Assembly (NCBI GenBank): GCA_020848095.1
Contig: JADLAT010000017.1
Span: 186,001-250,000, forward strand
DNA: 64,000 bases
Direction: 5' to 3'
Origin: Alphaproteobacteria bacterium
GTDB taxonomy: Bacteria; Pseudomonadota; Alphaproteobacteria; Micavibrionales; Micavibrionaceae
Part shown: positions 29,984-41,237 of the stretch, in pieces
How positions within the stretch are numbered: position 1 is the first letter of the stretch
Layout: each line of letters starts with the position of its first letter
Position numbers and translations under genes: made by a program
Notes under the pieces: model-generated
The model's database searches: none
What the model saw: only the letters and a program-made list of their open reading frames with translations
Told to the model about the DNA's origin: nothing

Positions 29984-30921
29984 GCCGCGCCCTCCGCCTG
30001 CGCCCGGGCCGCCCGCTTTTGAACCGCTCTCAGGCGCGCCGAGCGGGAGCGCCCGTTTTCGGACATTTCCTGCGGGGATGGCCTTACCGCCTTGCGGGTC
30101 AGAAGATCGAACACCGGCGCTTCGTCATTTGCACCTTCGGGCATATAGCGCGAGGCCCGGGCCGCATTTCCGGATTTAGCGCGGAAAAACGCCTTCACCA
30201 GAGTGTCTTCCAGCGAATGAAAGGACACGACCACCATACGGCCACCGGGCTTTAGAACATCTTCCGCCGCCGCCAGCGCCCGCTCCAGCTCCCCCAGCTC
30301 ATCATTCACCGCGATCCTGAGCGCCTGAAACGTGCGGGTTGCGGGATCAATACCGTCTTTGGATTTTGGTACACAGCTCCGCACAATTTCCGCAAGCGCG
30401 CTTGTTGTCTCAATTTTTTCTGCGGTGCGGCGCTCCACAATCTTGCGTGCGATGCGGCGGGAATGCCGCTCCTCCCCGTATTTATAAATCAGATCTGCCA
30501 GATCTTTTTCTTCCATCTCGCCAACGATATCCGCCGCCGTTGCGCCGCCGCGCGTGTCCATTCGCATATCGAGCGGCCCGTCAAACCGGAAGGAAAACCC
30601 CCGCTCCGCCTCATCAATCTGAAAGGATGACACACCGATATCCAGCACAAAGCCGTCAACTTTCCGCTCGCCCAGAAATTTTCGTACATCACCAAAGCGC
30701 CCCTCGACAAACTCCAGCCGCGCACCAAAACGGGCCCGCATCTCCCGCGCCCGCTCAATCGCCGCCGGGTCACGATCAATGGCCACAACCACGCAATCGG
30801 CGCTTTCTAAAATACCGGCGGAATAGCCCCCTGCACCGAACGTCCCATCCACATATATGCCGCCATCCACAGGGGAAAGCTGCTGCAATACTTCAGGCAA
30901 CATGACAGGATAATGGCTCAA
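29980..30921 (-). CDS. rsmH: 16S rRNA (cytosine-1402 N4)-methyltransferase RsmH (MraW)
   Basis: Methylates C1402 of 16S rRNA in the ribosomal P site, using S-adenosylmethionine. The 313-residue protein begins SHYPVMLPEVLQQL and has the SAM motif VDGTFGAGGYSAGIL, the catalytic-region motif DIGVSSFQIDEAERGFSF, and GGRMVVVSFHSLEDTLVK. It is the first gene of the dcw operon here. The mraZ gene that normally precedes it is absent; instead there is a 253-base control region and rnpB. Confidence 0.97.
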   Translation of the reverse strand: MSHYPVMLPEVLQQLSPVDGGIYVDGTFGAGGYSAGILESADCVVVAIDRDPAAIERAREMRARFGARLEFVEGRFGDVRKFLGERKVDGFVLDIGVSSFQIDEAERGFSFRFDGPLDMRMDTRGGATAADIVGEMEEKDLADLIYKYGEERHSRRIARKIVERRTAEKIETTSALAEIVRSCVPKSKDGIDPATRTFQALRIAVNDELGELERALAAAEDVLKPGGRMVVVSFHSLEDTLVKAFFRAKSGNAARASRYMPEGANDEAPVFDLLTRKAVRPSPQEMSENGRSRSARLRAVQKRAARAQAEGAA

Positions 30922-30972
30922 AACACTGATACCTATTGTTTAAATAAAAGCAGGAAACTACGCAGATAAAAA

Positions 30973-31109
30973 GAATCGCTCTGGACTCGAAAACTGGCTT
31001 AGGAACAAGCCTTGACTCTTTCACGAGTAACACTCAAGAACCCGATTCGTCAATGAATCCCATGAGTCGCATCAAAAGTTGTTCACATGTAATTTTTGGT
31101 GGACGAATC
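30973..31109. promoter_or_regulatory. Cluster of seven GANTC sites between the dcw operon and rnpB
   Basis: GANTC occurs at 30973, 30984, 31014, 31044, 31055, 31064 and 31105: seven sites in 137 bases, where about half a site is expected by chance. Most other intergenic regions in the window have none or one. GANTC is the CcrM methylation target, so this divergent control region is likely read as a replication/methylation-state switch. A DnaA-like box with one mismatch (TTGTTCACA, 31079-31087) lies within the cluster. Confidence 0.65.
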
Positions 31110-31140
31110 TTTTCCGAAATTAACAGACTTTATATCCGCC

Positions 31141-31169
31141 TTGCAAATTTGGAGAAACATCGACATAGT
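31141..31169 (+). promoter_or_regulatory. rnpB promoter
   Basis: TTGCAA (31141-31146), 17 bases, CATAGT (31164-31169). The predicted start point, about 6 bases later, coincides with the first base of the P1 stem of RNase P RNA at 31175. That agreement supports both calls. Confidence 0.65.
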
Positions 31170-31174
31170 GCGCG

Positions 31175-31535
31175 GGTCAGAAGGTCGGATGGCCGCGCTT
31201 TAGAGCGAGGAAAGTCCGGGCTTCACGGAAAGACGGCGCCGGATAACGTCCGGGCAGGGTGACCTGACGGAAAGTGCAACAGAGAGCAAACTACCTTTTT
31301 CGGCCTCGGCCGAAAGGGGAAAAGGTGAAAGGGTGCGGTAAGAGCGCACCGCGCTGCTGGCAACAGGAGTGGCATGGCAAACCCCGCCGGAAGCAAGACC
31401 AAATAGGAACCGCATATCGTCCCTTTCCGGGCGGCGGTTCGGGTAGGTCGCATGAGCGCTTCAGTAATGACGCGCCCAGATGAATGGCCATCGCCTCGCA
31501 AGAGGCACAGAACCCGGCTTACAGACCTTGTGACC
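31175..31535 (+). ncRNA. rnpB: RNase P RNA (type A)
   Basis: Catalytic RNA that removes 5' leaders from pre-tRNA. Conserved blocks are visible: GAGGAAAGTCCGGGC (31207-31221), the central ACAGAGAGCAAACTACC region, GATGAATGGCCATCGC near 31480-31495 and ACAGAACCCGGCTTA (31507-31521). The ends pair as P1: GGTCAGAAGGTC (31175-31186) with GACCTTGTGACC (31524-31535), 11 of 12 pairs. The length of about 361 nt is normal. No protein frame inside it is credible. Its last base abuts the stop codon of the convergent amidase. Confidence 0.95.
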
Positions 31536-32300
31536 TTATGAAGAGCCGTCCGGGAAACCGGGCGGTTTTTCTGTTTTCTGCGCCTTCATCCGGCTCAGCG
31601 CCAGCAGCCGCGCACAGCTTAAAATATCGGGCTGTTCGGGCCTGTCATCCCAGCTTTTGAATTTCTCCGGGCAGAAATGCCGGTGATAGGCCACGACAAC
31701 ATCCTCAAACGGAACTTCCGGATTATAGCCGTAACCGCAGAGCAGAGCCTGAAAAGTCGCGCGGTTTTCCAGCAGCGCGGGCGCGCCGGCCAGATCACCC
31801 TCCTCCACTTCCGGCCACAGGCCGATATTTTTACGGGCCAGCCTTTCCCACGGCAAAAGATGACCGGGGTCGATTTTTCTGGACGGGGCCACATCGGAAT
31901 GTGCCACCACACGTTCCGGCGCGATGCGGTGTTTTTCCATCAAACGGCAGCATAAAAACGCCAGCGCCCCGATCTGGCGCTCTGAAAAAGCCTGATACCC
32001 GAATTCATGCCCGGGATTAACGATTTCGATACCGATGGACGCGCCGTTGATATCGCGCTCCCCCGCCCAATAGGATACGCCGGCGTGCCATGCACGCTGC
32101 TCGTCCTCCACCAGATGCCGTACGCGGCCCCGCTCATTGAGGAAATAATGGGCGCTCACTTCCGAGTCCGGGCTGCACAGTCTTTTGAGCGCAGCCTTCC
32201 CGGTTTTCATGCCGGTATAATGCAGCACGATCATATCGGGTTTCCGCCCCGCAGGACGTTCATTAAAATTAGGCGATTTCAGGGCTTTTCTAAAAAACAT
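31536..32300 (-). CDS. N-acetylmuramoyl-L-alanine amidase (AmpD/AmiD family)
   Basis: Zinc amidase that cuts the MurNAc-L-Ala bond in peptidoglycan or its fragments. The 254-residue protein has the Amidase_2 motifs: IVLHYTGMKT (zinc His near 27), the RAWHAGVSYWAG substrate motif, the NPGHEFGYQ region and HSDVAPSRKIDPG with the last zinc and catalytic residues. A C-terminal region resembles a small peptidoglycan-binding fold. No signal peptide is visible, which favours a cytoplasmic recycling role. Its last codons overlap the rnpB terminator on the other strand. Confidence 0.9.
   Translation of the reverse strand: MFFRKALKSPNFNERPAGRKPDMIVLHYTGMKTGKAALKRLCSPDSEVSAHYFLNERGRVRHLVEDEQRAWHAGVSYWAGERDINGASIGIEIVNPGHEFGYQAFSERQIGALAFLCCRLMEKHRIAPERVVAHSDVAPSRKIDPGHLLPWERLARKNIGLWPEVEEGDLAGAPALLENRATFQALLCGYGYNPEVPFEDVVVAYHRHFCPEKFKSWDDRPEQPDILSCARLLALSRMKAQKTEKPPGFPDGSS
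31546..31570 (+). terminator. rnpB rho-independent terminator inside the amidase gene
   Basis: CCGTCCGG (31546-31553) and CCGGGCGG (31558-31565) form an 8-bp stem (one G-U pair) with a GAAA loop, followed by T5 and a further T-rich stretch. It lies 11 bases after the rnpB 3' end and within the last codons of the convergent amidase, which read PPGFPDGSS. Confidence 0.8.
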
Positions 32301-32382
32301 GTAACCTTCGCATTTTCCCCGGCGAATACCATTTCGTGCCTATACTGTCATCTTAAACGCCGTACGAAAAGGCTCTTTATCC

Positions 32383-33024
32383 ATGCGTTTTATCTTTCTG
32401 GCGGGCCTGATCGGCCTTATCATCACGGGCGTTTTACTGCTGGATAGAGCCACGTCCCGCGCCACAACAAAAGGAGATACTCTTATGAACACCAAGCCGG
32501 AAGGATACCCCATCGCCATATTCGCAGGCGGCTGTTTCTGGTGCACTGAGAGCGAATACCGCAGACAGCCCGGCGTATTGTTTACGCGCGTCGGGTATAT
32601 TGGCGGGCATCTGGATAATCCGAAATATGACGACACGCATGATTCCAAATCCGGCCATGCCGAGGCGGTCGAGGTTACGTATGATCCCGCGAAAACAACC
32701 TATCGCGATCTGGTCCTGTTTTTTATGAAAGAGGCGCACAACCCAACCGAGCTTAACCGTCAGGGGCCGGATGTCGGCACGCAATACCGCTCGGCTATTT
32801 TTTATGCGAATGAGAAAGAAAAAAATATCGCGCAGGGCGTTATTGATGAAATGACAAAGGCCAAAATATATGACAAGCCGATTGTCACAGCGCTGGAGCC
32901 CGCCGGAACGTTCTGGGAGGCGGAAGATTACCATCAGCAATACTATGAGAAATACGAAGCCCGCACCGGCCAGCCGCATATCGCCGAATGGCTGAAACAG
33001 CAAAGCCGTGGCGGCGGGAAATAG
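32383..33024 (+). CDS. msrA: Peptide methionine sulfoxide reductase MsrA
   Basis: Repairs oxidised methionine (S-sulfoxide) in proteins. The catalytic motif is GGCFWCTESEY, followed by family motifs GYIGGHLDNPKY, GHAEAVEV, GPDVGTQYRSAIF and FWEAEDYHQQYY. Two starts are plausible. The full frame from 32383 adds a hydrophobic N-terminal segment (residues 3-20), giving a membrane-anchored or exported form. An internal ATG at 32485 has an excellent AAGGAG site 8 bases upstream and gives a 179-aa cytoplasmic form. The only cysteines are the two in CFWC, so the second probably acts as the resolving residue. Confidence 0.95.
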   Translation: MRFIFLAGLIGLIITGVLLLDRATSRATTKGDTLMNTKPEGYPIAIFAGGCFWCTESEYRRQPGVLFTRVGYIGGHLDNPKYDDTHDSKSGHAEAVEVTYDPAKTTYRDLVLFFMKEAHNPTELNRQGPDVGTQYRSAIFYANEKEKNIAQGVIDEMTKAKIYDKPIVTALEPAGTFWEAEDYHQQYYEKYEARTGQPHIAEWLKQQSRGGGK

Positions 33025-33030
33025 GCCCGC

Positions 33031-33591
33031 CTATATCGCCCCCTCACCAGGTTTCAGGGAAGAACCCAGATACAGAGCCAGAACTTGGGTGAGCACAAAA
33101 AACAACACCCCCAGCACAGCGTAAGCGATACTGGTTCCGCCCTGCTTTTCGAGCATGATTGCGCGCTGCTCCGGGTCCGGCATGCTTTCGATGGCATTTA
33201 TCTTTTCGACAACATGAGAGAAATAAAACGACTTGCTCAACAGAGCCATGACCAGCATCCCCCCCGTTATACCAACGCCGCTCCCATTGCCGAGATTCCA
33301 ATACTCCTCAGCAAAACTGAGGGCCGCCGTGAGCACGCAAAGTATTACAAGAAATTTGATCATTTTGCGGTAGGCAAACCACGCCGGCCACAGCAGCAAA
33401 GCCAGCGTATTCCAATGGATGCATGTCAGCATTTTTTTGGCCGCTTTTTTCTTTGCGTAATCTTTCAGCCATAAGGTTTTATAATGTTCGAAATTTTTTC
33501 CGACAAATTCCGCCACGTTCGGATTATTCAAAAATACATCAACGACCAGACCGTCAAACGGGCTTTCTTTTGCTCTTTTAACTGTTTTCAT
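33031..33591 (-). CDS. DUF2628-like membrane protein
   Basis: A 186-residue protein of unknown function. Family features are an N-terminal soluble region with VGKNFEHYKTLWLKDYAKKK, then a hydrophobic core containing NTLALLLWPAWFAYRKM and about three further membrane segments. The start at 33591, 2 bases after the ileS stop, has AAAGGTGG upstream and is preferred to the longer frame at 33633, which would overlap ileS. It is probably cotranscribed with ileS. Confidence 0.75.
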   Translation of the reverse strand: MKTVKRAKESPFDGLVVDVFLNNPNVAEFVGKNFEHYKTLWLKDYAKKKAAKKMLTCIHWNTLALLLWPAWFAYRKMIKFLVILCVLTAALSFAEEYWNLGNGSGVGITGGMLVMALLSKSFYFSHVVEKINAIESMPDPEQRAIMLEKQGGTSIAYAVLGVLFFVLTQVLALYLGSSLKPGEGAI

Positions 33592-33593
33592 AT

Positions 33594-36446
<2,853 letters not shown>

Positions 36447-36520
36447 AAGAGGGACTATGGCGGGCAAAACCCCTAAAATCAAGATACTATATACGGCGCG
36501 GCGGCGCTTTGGCTGCTCGT

Positions 36521-37444
36521 TTATTGTATTCCGGTCAGCATCAGCACCAGCGGGATATAAAACAGGGCGATAACCGTGCCCAGGAAAATTGTGGTGGCGG
36601 CCTTTTCCGGAACAAGGTCAAGCTGCGCCGCGAAAGCCACGATATTGGCCGCTGGCGGTACCACCGACATTACCAGCATGAGGCTGTAAACCTCTGGCGT
36701 AAACATATGGAAAAACAATTTGTCCAGCAGGATAAACCCGCAGACCAGCCCCGGCCAGAGCACGAATTTCCCTAACAATGCCAAGGAGAAGAAACGCGGC
36801 CCGATTACCAGATGCCGCACATTGGAGAGCGCCGCGCCGATAATCATCATCCCGATTACGACATATGCGCCCTTGAAATAGGTCCAGTAGATAAAAAAGG
36901 CCTCCGGGACTTCGACCTGTGCGCCGCGCAGAATAAAGGCCAGCGCCATGGCGTAGAGCGTAGGGAATTTGGCCAGTTTTTTTAAGCTGGAGCGCATATC
37001 AAAGCGCCCGCGCGCGGCGATGTAATAACCGATCGTGGCTTCATAAACCGACCCGCCCAGCATGGCAAAAACATAGATGGCCACAGCCTCCGGCGGGAAA
37101 AGCAGCAAAACCAGAGGCAGGCCAAAATACCCCGTATTGCCCATGGACGCCGTCAGGGCCAGAATATTGGCCTCTGGCCCTTCATAGATTTTGCGCCCCA
37201 CCTTTAACATGCTCAGACCAATCAGGGCATGAATGGCATACAGGATGAACGGTAGAATTGTATATTCAGGCCGAAAATCAAGCTGAATAATAAAGCCGAA
37301 CACAACCACGGGCAAAAATATGAAAAGAGCCAGATTGGCCAGTGTCGTGCGGTCCACCTGCAAAAAACGCCCGGCGATGAACCCCAGACCGATCAGGATA
37401 TAGAGCGGGATGAGCGTTACAACCAAGGTGAAGAAAATGTCCAT
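36521..37444 (-). CDS. AEC family transporter (auxin efflux carrier type)
   Basis: Multi-pass inner-membrane permease, 307 aa, with about nine or ten helices. It has the typical N-terminal region [33 protein letters not shown] and the central [17 protein letters not shown] motif with its breaking Pro. Characterised bacterial members move dicarboxylates such as malate; the substrate here cannot be inferred. It lies between ribF (47-base gap) and ileS (74-base gap) on the same strand. Confidence 0.88.
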   Translation of the reverse strand: MDIFFTLVVTLIPLYILIGLGFIAGRFLQVDRTTLANLALFIFLPVVVFGFIIQLDFRPEYTILPFILYAIHALIGLSMLKVGRKIYEGPEANILALTASMGNTGYFGLPLVLLLFPPEAVAIYVFAMLGGSVYEATIGYYIAARGRFDMRSSLKKLAKFPTLYAMALAFILRGAQVEVPEAFFIYWTYFKGAYVVIGMMIIGAALSNVRHLVIGPRFFSLALLGKFVLWPGLVCGFILLDKLFFHMFTPEVYSLMLVMSVVPPAANIVAFAAQLDLVPEKAATTIFLGTVIALFYIPLVLMLTGIQ

Positions 37445-37491
37445 TTTTCCACTATATCTTTAACGCTGACCGGAGCAAGCCCGCGTTATGA

Positions 37492-38436
37492 TTATGAAGG
37501 GCTATTTTGTGAAAGAATTTTACGGGCCAGCGCGCAGTCCTTTTCCATCTGGCGCGTGAGGTCGGCCAGCGTGTTGAATTTTGCCTCTCCGCGCAAATGC
37601 TGCACCGGCTGGACGCATAAGGTTTTCCCATAAATTTCTTCGTTAAAATCAAAGATGAATGTTTCCACCTGCGCCGTTTGTACTTCGAACATCGGGCGAA
37701 TACCGATATTCGTGGCGGCGGGATGCCAGGGCGAATCATGCGTGCCGCCCTTCCCATCGATAATTTTAGCCCAGACGGCATATACGCCATAGGCCGGATG
37801 CACCGCATCACCAATGGCCATATTTGCGGTGGGGAAGCCCAGATCCCGCCCGCGCCGATCACCGCCCACGATCGTACCGCGCAGCTCCCACTTCCAGCCC
37901 AGAATTTCGTTGGCTCCGGCGATATCTCCCCGGCGCAAAAGCTGACGGATTTTACTTGAGGAAAAGACTTCCTGATTATCCCCGCAAAACTTATCCAGAA
38001 CAGTTACCGGAATACCCGCTTTTTCTATATCCTCTGGCCCGCCCGCGCGGAGCTGGCCGAAACGGAAATCGCCGCCGATCACAATATGAGAGGCCCCAAG
38101 CCCAGATAACAGTACATTATGTATAAATTTATCCGCGCTCTGGCTGGCAAAATCCCAGTCAAAGGGCAGGGAAAAGAGGAGATCGACACCGCATTCCGCA
38201 AGGCGCGTTTGCTTCAGGGCCGCGGGCGTGAGGCGGTTTGGCGGCGCATCGGGCTGGAACAACGTATGGGGATGCGGCTCAAAAGTCAGAACGCCAAAAC
38301 GCCTCCCCTGCGCCGCCGCGATTTCAGCGGCCCGGCTCAGCAAAAGCTGATGCCCGCGATGAAGCCCATCGAAATTTCCGATGGCAATCACCGCGCCCTT
38401 ATCAGATTCCGGCACATCCCGGCAGGTTTCATACAT
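37492..38436 (-). CDS. ribF: Bifunctional riboflavin kinase / FAD synthetase RibF
   Basis: Makes FMN and then FAD from riboflavin. The N-terminal nucleotidyltransferase domain has AIGNFDGLHRGHQLLL and later FRFGQLRAGG and SSKIRQLLRRGD; the C-terminal kinase domain has GDRRGRDLGFPTANM and DFNEEIYGKTL. The frame is open far upstream into lspA, but the family N-terminus places the start near 38436, where GGAG lies 7 bases upstream; a start at 38442 is too close to that site. Length 314 aa. It is divergent from lspA. Confidence 0.94.
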   Translation of the reverse strand: MYETCRDVPESDKGAVIAIGNFDGLHRGHQLLLSRAAEIAAAQGRRFGVLTFEPHPHTLFQPDAPPNRLTPAALKQTRLAECGVDLLFSLPFDWDFASQSADKFIHNVLLSGLGASHIVIGGDFRFGQLRAGGPEDIEKAGIPVTVLDKFCGDNQEVFSSSKIRQLLRRGDIAGANEILGWKWELRGTIVGGDRRGRDLGFPTANMAIGDAVHPAYGVYAVWAKIIDGKGGTHDSPWHPAATNIGIRPMFEVQTAQVETFIFDFNEEIYGKTLCVQPVQHLRGEAKFNTLADLTRQMEKDCALARKILSQNSPS

Positions 38437-38575
38437 TTTCATGCTCCACAGGTATAAGGGTTTTTCGGGCAAACTCAACATGCCTGTAAAGGCGGCATTT
38501 CCTCTCCCCCCTTGTGAGAGCCGTGCGGGCGCTGTATTGTACCCGAAATCGATAACAGGACGATTCGTATTTTCC

Positions 38576-39154
38576 ATGTATAAAGTCTTTTTCTTTGGCC
38601 TTGCCGCCGTGTTTTTTATTGCCGACCAGATCAGTAAATGGGCGGTGACGGAACGCTTTATCCGCCCGGCGCTGGGCGGTGAATATGGCGAGAGCCTCTC
38701 TTTGGGTGCATGGCTCATGCAGGCGCCGGCGCTTTTGCCGCCTGTGCAAATTCCCGTACTGCCGTTTTTTAATATTGTCATGGTCTGGAACCGGGGGGTG
38801 AGTTTTGGCCTGTTCAACACCCACACGGATTACGGACCGCTGGCGCTGGGCCTGCTTTCCGTAGCCATTATCATCGTTTTTTCTGTCTGGCTCCTGCGCA
38901 GCCAAAGCCGTTTACAGAGATTGTCTATTGCTCTGGTGATTGGCGGTGCGCTTGGCAATGTGATGGACCGTATTCGTTTTGGTGCCGTGGTTGATTTTCT
39001 GGATTTTCATGCCTTTGGAATTCACTTCCCGGCCTTTAACATTTCCGATAGCTGTATTTGCATCGGTGTTTTTCTGTTGATCATCGAATCCTTCTTTTTT
39101 GAAAAAGCCGGGAAAGGTGATAAACAGTTTAAAGCGATCTCAAACAAAACCTGA
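38576..39154 (+). CDS. lspA: Lipoprotein signal peptidase LspA
   Basis: Aspartyl protease of the inner membrane that removes signal peptides from lipidated prolipoproteins. The 192-residue protein has four membrane helices and both catalytic Asp motifs: GNVMDRIRFGAVVDFLDF and FPAFNISDSCI. A WNRGVSFGLF motif matches the family. The start at 38576 (MYKVFFFGL) replaces a longer open frame that would run into ribF. An insert after the first helix makes it longer than the usual 160-170 aa. The next gene encodes a lipoprotein, a likely client. Confidence 0.95.
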   Translation: MYKVFFFGLAAVFFIADQISKWAVTERFIRPALGGEYGESLSLGAWLMQAPALLPPVQIPVLPFFNIVMVWNRGVSFGLFNTHTDYGPLALGLLSVAIIIVFSVWLLRSQSRLQRLSIALVIGGALGNVMDRIRFGAVVDFLDFHAFGIHFPAFNISDSCICIGVFLLIIESFFFEKAGKGDKQFKAISNKT

Positions 39155-39171
39155 CCTCCGGAATTATAAAA

Positions 39172-39708
39172 ATGGCGAATTATAACGGTAAAATAGTATT
39201 TTTCTCTCTCATGACGGCGCTTGCGTTTTCGCTTGGCGCTTGTTCGAATGCGAAAGAGAAGCTGGGGCTCAACAAATCCGCTCCTGATGAATTTCAGGTG
39301 GTGCGGCGCGCGCCTCTGGCGATGCCGCCGGATTATGCCCTGCGCCCGCCGCAGCCCGGCGCACAGCGACCTCAAGAGCGTTCAACCGTCGATCAGGCAC
39401 GCCAGACCGTGTTTGGCGCGCAAGCAAGCGGCAACGCAGCGGCTGCGCCCACAAATGCGGGGGAAGCCTTCCTGCGTGAAGCGGGTGCACAACTGGCCGA
39501 CCCGGGCATTCGTACAAAAGTCGATATGGAGACACAGGCTCTGGGCGATAAGAACAAGCCCGTTATCAAGAAAATCATGTCCATTGGCCGCGATACGGCG
39601 CCTTCCGCCAGCGTTGTGAACGCCCCGAAAGAGGCTGAGCGCCTGAAAAACAACGCCGCGCAAAAACAGCCGCCGACATCCGGCGAAACCCCCACGGTTG
39701 TAGAATAA
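39172..39708 (+). CDS. DUF3035 / BamF-like lipoprotein
   Basis: A 178-residue lipoprotein: the signal peptide ends LGACS with lipidated Cys24. The segment APDEFQVVRRAPLAMPPDYALRPPQPG is the hallmark of DUF3035, described in alphaproteobacteria as the BamF subunit of the beta-barrel assembly complex. The rest is low-complexity Ala/Gln/Pro. It lies 17 bases after lspA and 14 bases before an M16 peptidase gene, so an outer-membrane biogenesis operon is likely. The BamF name rests on family membership. Confidence 0.85.
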   Translation: MANYNGKIVFFSLMTALAFSLGACSNAKEKLGLNKSAPDEFQVVRRAPLAMPPDYALRPPQPGAQRPQERSTVDQARQTVFGAQASGNAAAAPTNAGEAFLREAGAQLADPGIRTKVDMETQALGDKNKPVIKKIMSIGRDTAPSASVVNAPKEAERLKNNAAQKQPPTSGETPTVVE

Positions 39709-39722
39709 AGGTCCTTTAGACA

Positions 39723-41237
39723 ATGACATTCCCCTTCTCTCTCCGCCGCACGGCCTCTGTACCGGTTGTGGCTCTGGCTCTGTTTTTCTCTGTGATGCAG
39801 GTTGCGCAGGCCGACACGATAAAGCTTCAGAAAAAAGAAGTGGTCTCCGGCACGCAGCCCGAAGAAGAAGATGCAGAGCGCAAAAAAGTTTTTGATGCGG
39901 AATCCTTTACGCTGGACAACGGGATGGAGATTGTCGTTATCCCCAACCACCGCGCCCCGGTTATTACGCATATGATATGGTACAAGGTCGGCGCGGCGGA
40001 TGAGGAATGGGGCAAATCCGGCATTGCGCATTTTCTTGAGCATTTGATGTTCAAAGGTTCTGACCGTGTGAATATGCCGCCTTTGGCGCCGGGCGAATTT
40101 TCCAAGCTTATCCGCTCCATGGGTGGAAATGACAATGCGTTTACCTCTCATGATTATACGGCCTATTTCCAATCTGTTGCCTCGGACCGGCTTGAGGATG
40201 TCATGCGCATGGAAGCGGGCCGTATAAACGGTATGAACCCGCCCACCGGTGAGATCGAATCCGAGCGCCGCGTGGTGCTGGAAGAGCGCCGCCAGCGTAC
40301 CGATAACGATCCGCGCGGGCAGTTCAACGAGCAGCTTGCTGCTGCCGCCTTTATTAATCACCCTTATGGTATTCCCGTTATTGGCTGGGGCCATGAAATC
40401 AGCCAGATGCAATGGGCGGATGTTAAATCCTTCTATGATCGCTGGTACGCGCCGAATAACGCTATTCTCGTTGTTTCCGGCGATGTCAGCCCGGCGGATG
40501 TTTTTCAAAAGGCCATTAGCATTTACGGTTCCTTGCCGCAGGAAACCCTGCCGGGGCGTAACCGCCCGCAATCGCCCGCGCTGAACTCCAGAACCACCGT
40601 TACGCTTGAGCATCCGGCCATTCATGAGCCTATGACACAGATTCTCTACCGCGTGCCCAGTGCCCGTCAGAACAAAAAGGAATCGCTGGCGCTGGAAGTG
40701 CTGGCGGAGATTATGGGCGGCGGGCCAAGCTCCCGGCTTTATAAGACCCTGGTATCGGAGAAAAAAATCGCGACAGAGGCCGGGTTATCCTATAGCAGCG
40801 ATTCCTGGGATGATGCCAGCCTGTGGGTCTATGCCACGCCCGCCAAGGGCCGGACGCCTCAGGATCTTGAAAAGGCTTTGGAACAGGAATTGCGCGTGCT
40901 GGTTTCAAAGGGCGTTACGCCAGAGGAACTGGCGGATGCAAAATCCCGCTTGCAGGATGAGGCCGCCTACGCGCTTGACAGCCTGACCGGGCCAGCGATG
41001 GTGATTGGTAATGCGCTGGCGACCGGGGCGAATATCGAAGATGTTGAATACTGGCCCTATGATATTGCCGAAGTGACGGCGCAGCAGGCTCTGGCCGTTG
41101 CCAGAGCCTATCTCAACCCCGATGCGCCGGGTCCTCACCCGCCGGTGACCGGTTATCTCCTGCCGAAGGCTGAAAAGAAAAGCGCGCCCGATAAAGAGCC
41201 CAAGCCCCAAAGGCGGCGGGAGCAAGAAGTACGATGA
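39723..41237 (+). CDS. M16 family zinc metallopeptidase (catalytic subunit)
   Basis: Pitrilysin/processing-peptidase type protease, 504 aa, with a Sec signal peptide (cleavage expected after QVAQA). The inverted zinc motif HFLEH is intact in GIAHFLEHLMFKGS, with the downstream Glu in ESERRVVLEERRQR. The C-terminal half carries GGGPSSRLYKTLV. It is expected to act in the periplasm. The next gene, overlapping by four bases, encodes an M16 protein without the zinc motif, so the two should form a heterodimer. The C-terminus is a charged Lys/Arg-rich tail. Confidence 0.93.
   Translation: MTFPFSLRRTASVPVVALALFFSVMQVAQADTIKLQKKEVVSGTQPEEEDAERKKVFDAESFTLDNGMEIVVIPNHRAPVITHMIWYKVGAADEEWGKSGIAHFLEHLMFKGSDRVNMPPLAPGEFSKLIRSMGGNDNAFTSHDYTAYFQSVASDRLEDVMRMEAGRINGMNPPTGEIESERRVVLEERRQRTDNDPRGQFNEQLAAAAFINHPYGIPVIGWGHEISQMQWADVKSFYDRWYAPNNAILVVSGDVSPADVFQKAISIYGSLPQETLPGRNRPQSPALNSRTTVTLEHPAIHEPMTQILYRVPSARQNKKESLALEVLAEIMGGGPSSRLYKTLVSEKKIATEAGLSYSSDSWDDASLWVYATPAKGRTPQDLEKALEQELRVLVSKGVTPEELADAKSRLQDEAAYALDSLTGPAMVIGNALATGANIEDVEYWPYDIAEVTAQQALAVARAYLNPDAPGPHPPVTGYLLPKAEKKSAPDKEPKPQRRREQEVR

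Noticed and set aside
31120..31134. Possible CtrA site (TTAA, 7 bases, TATA)
   Set aside because: The second half-site has two mismatches to TTAA; too weak to claim.
31200..31501. Several small frames of 66-92 codons on both strands
   Set aside because: They fall inside RNase P RNA, whose conserved blocks and P1 pairing are clear.
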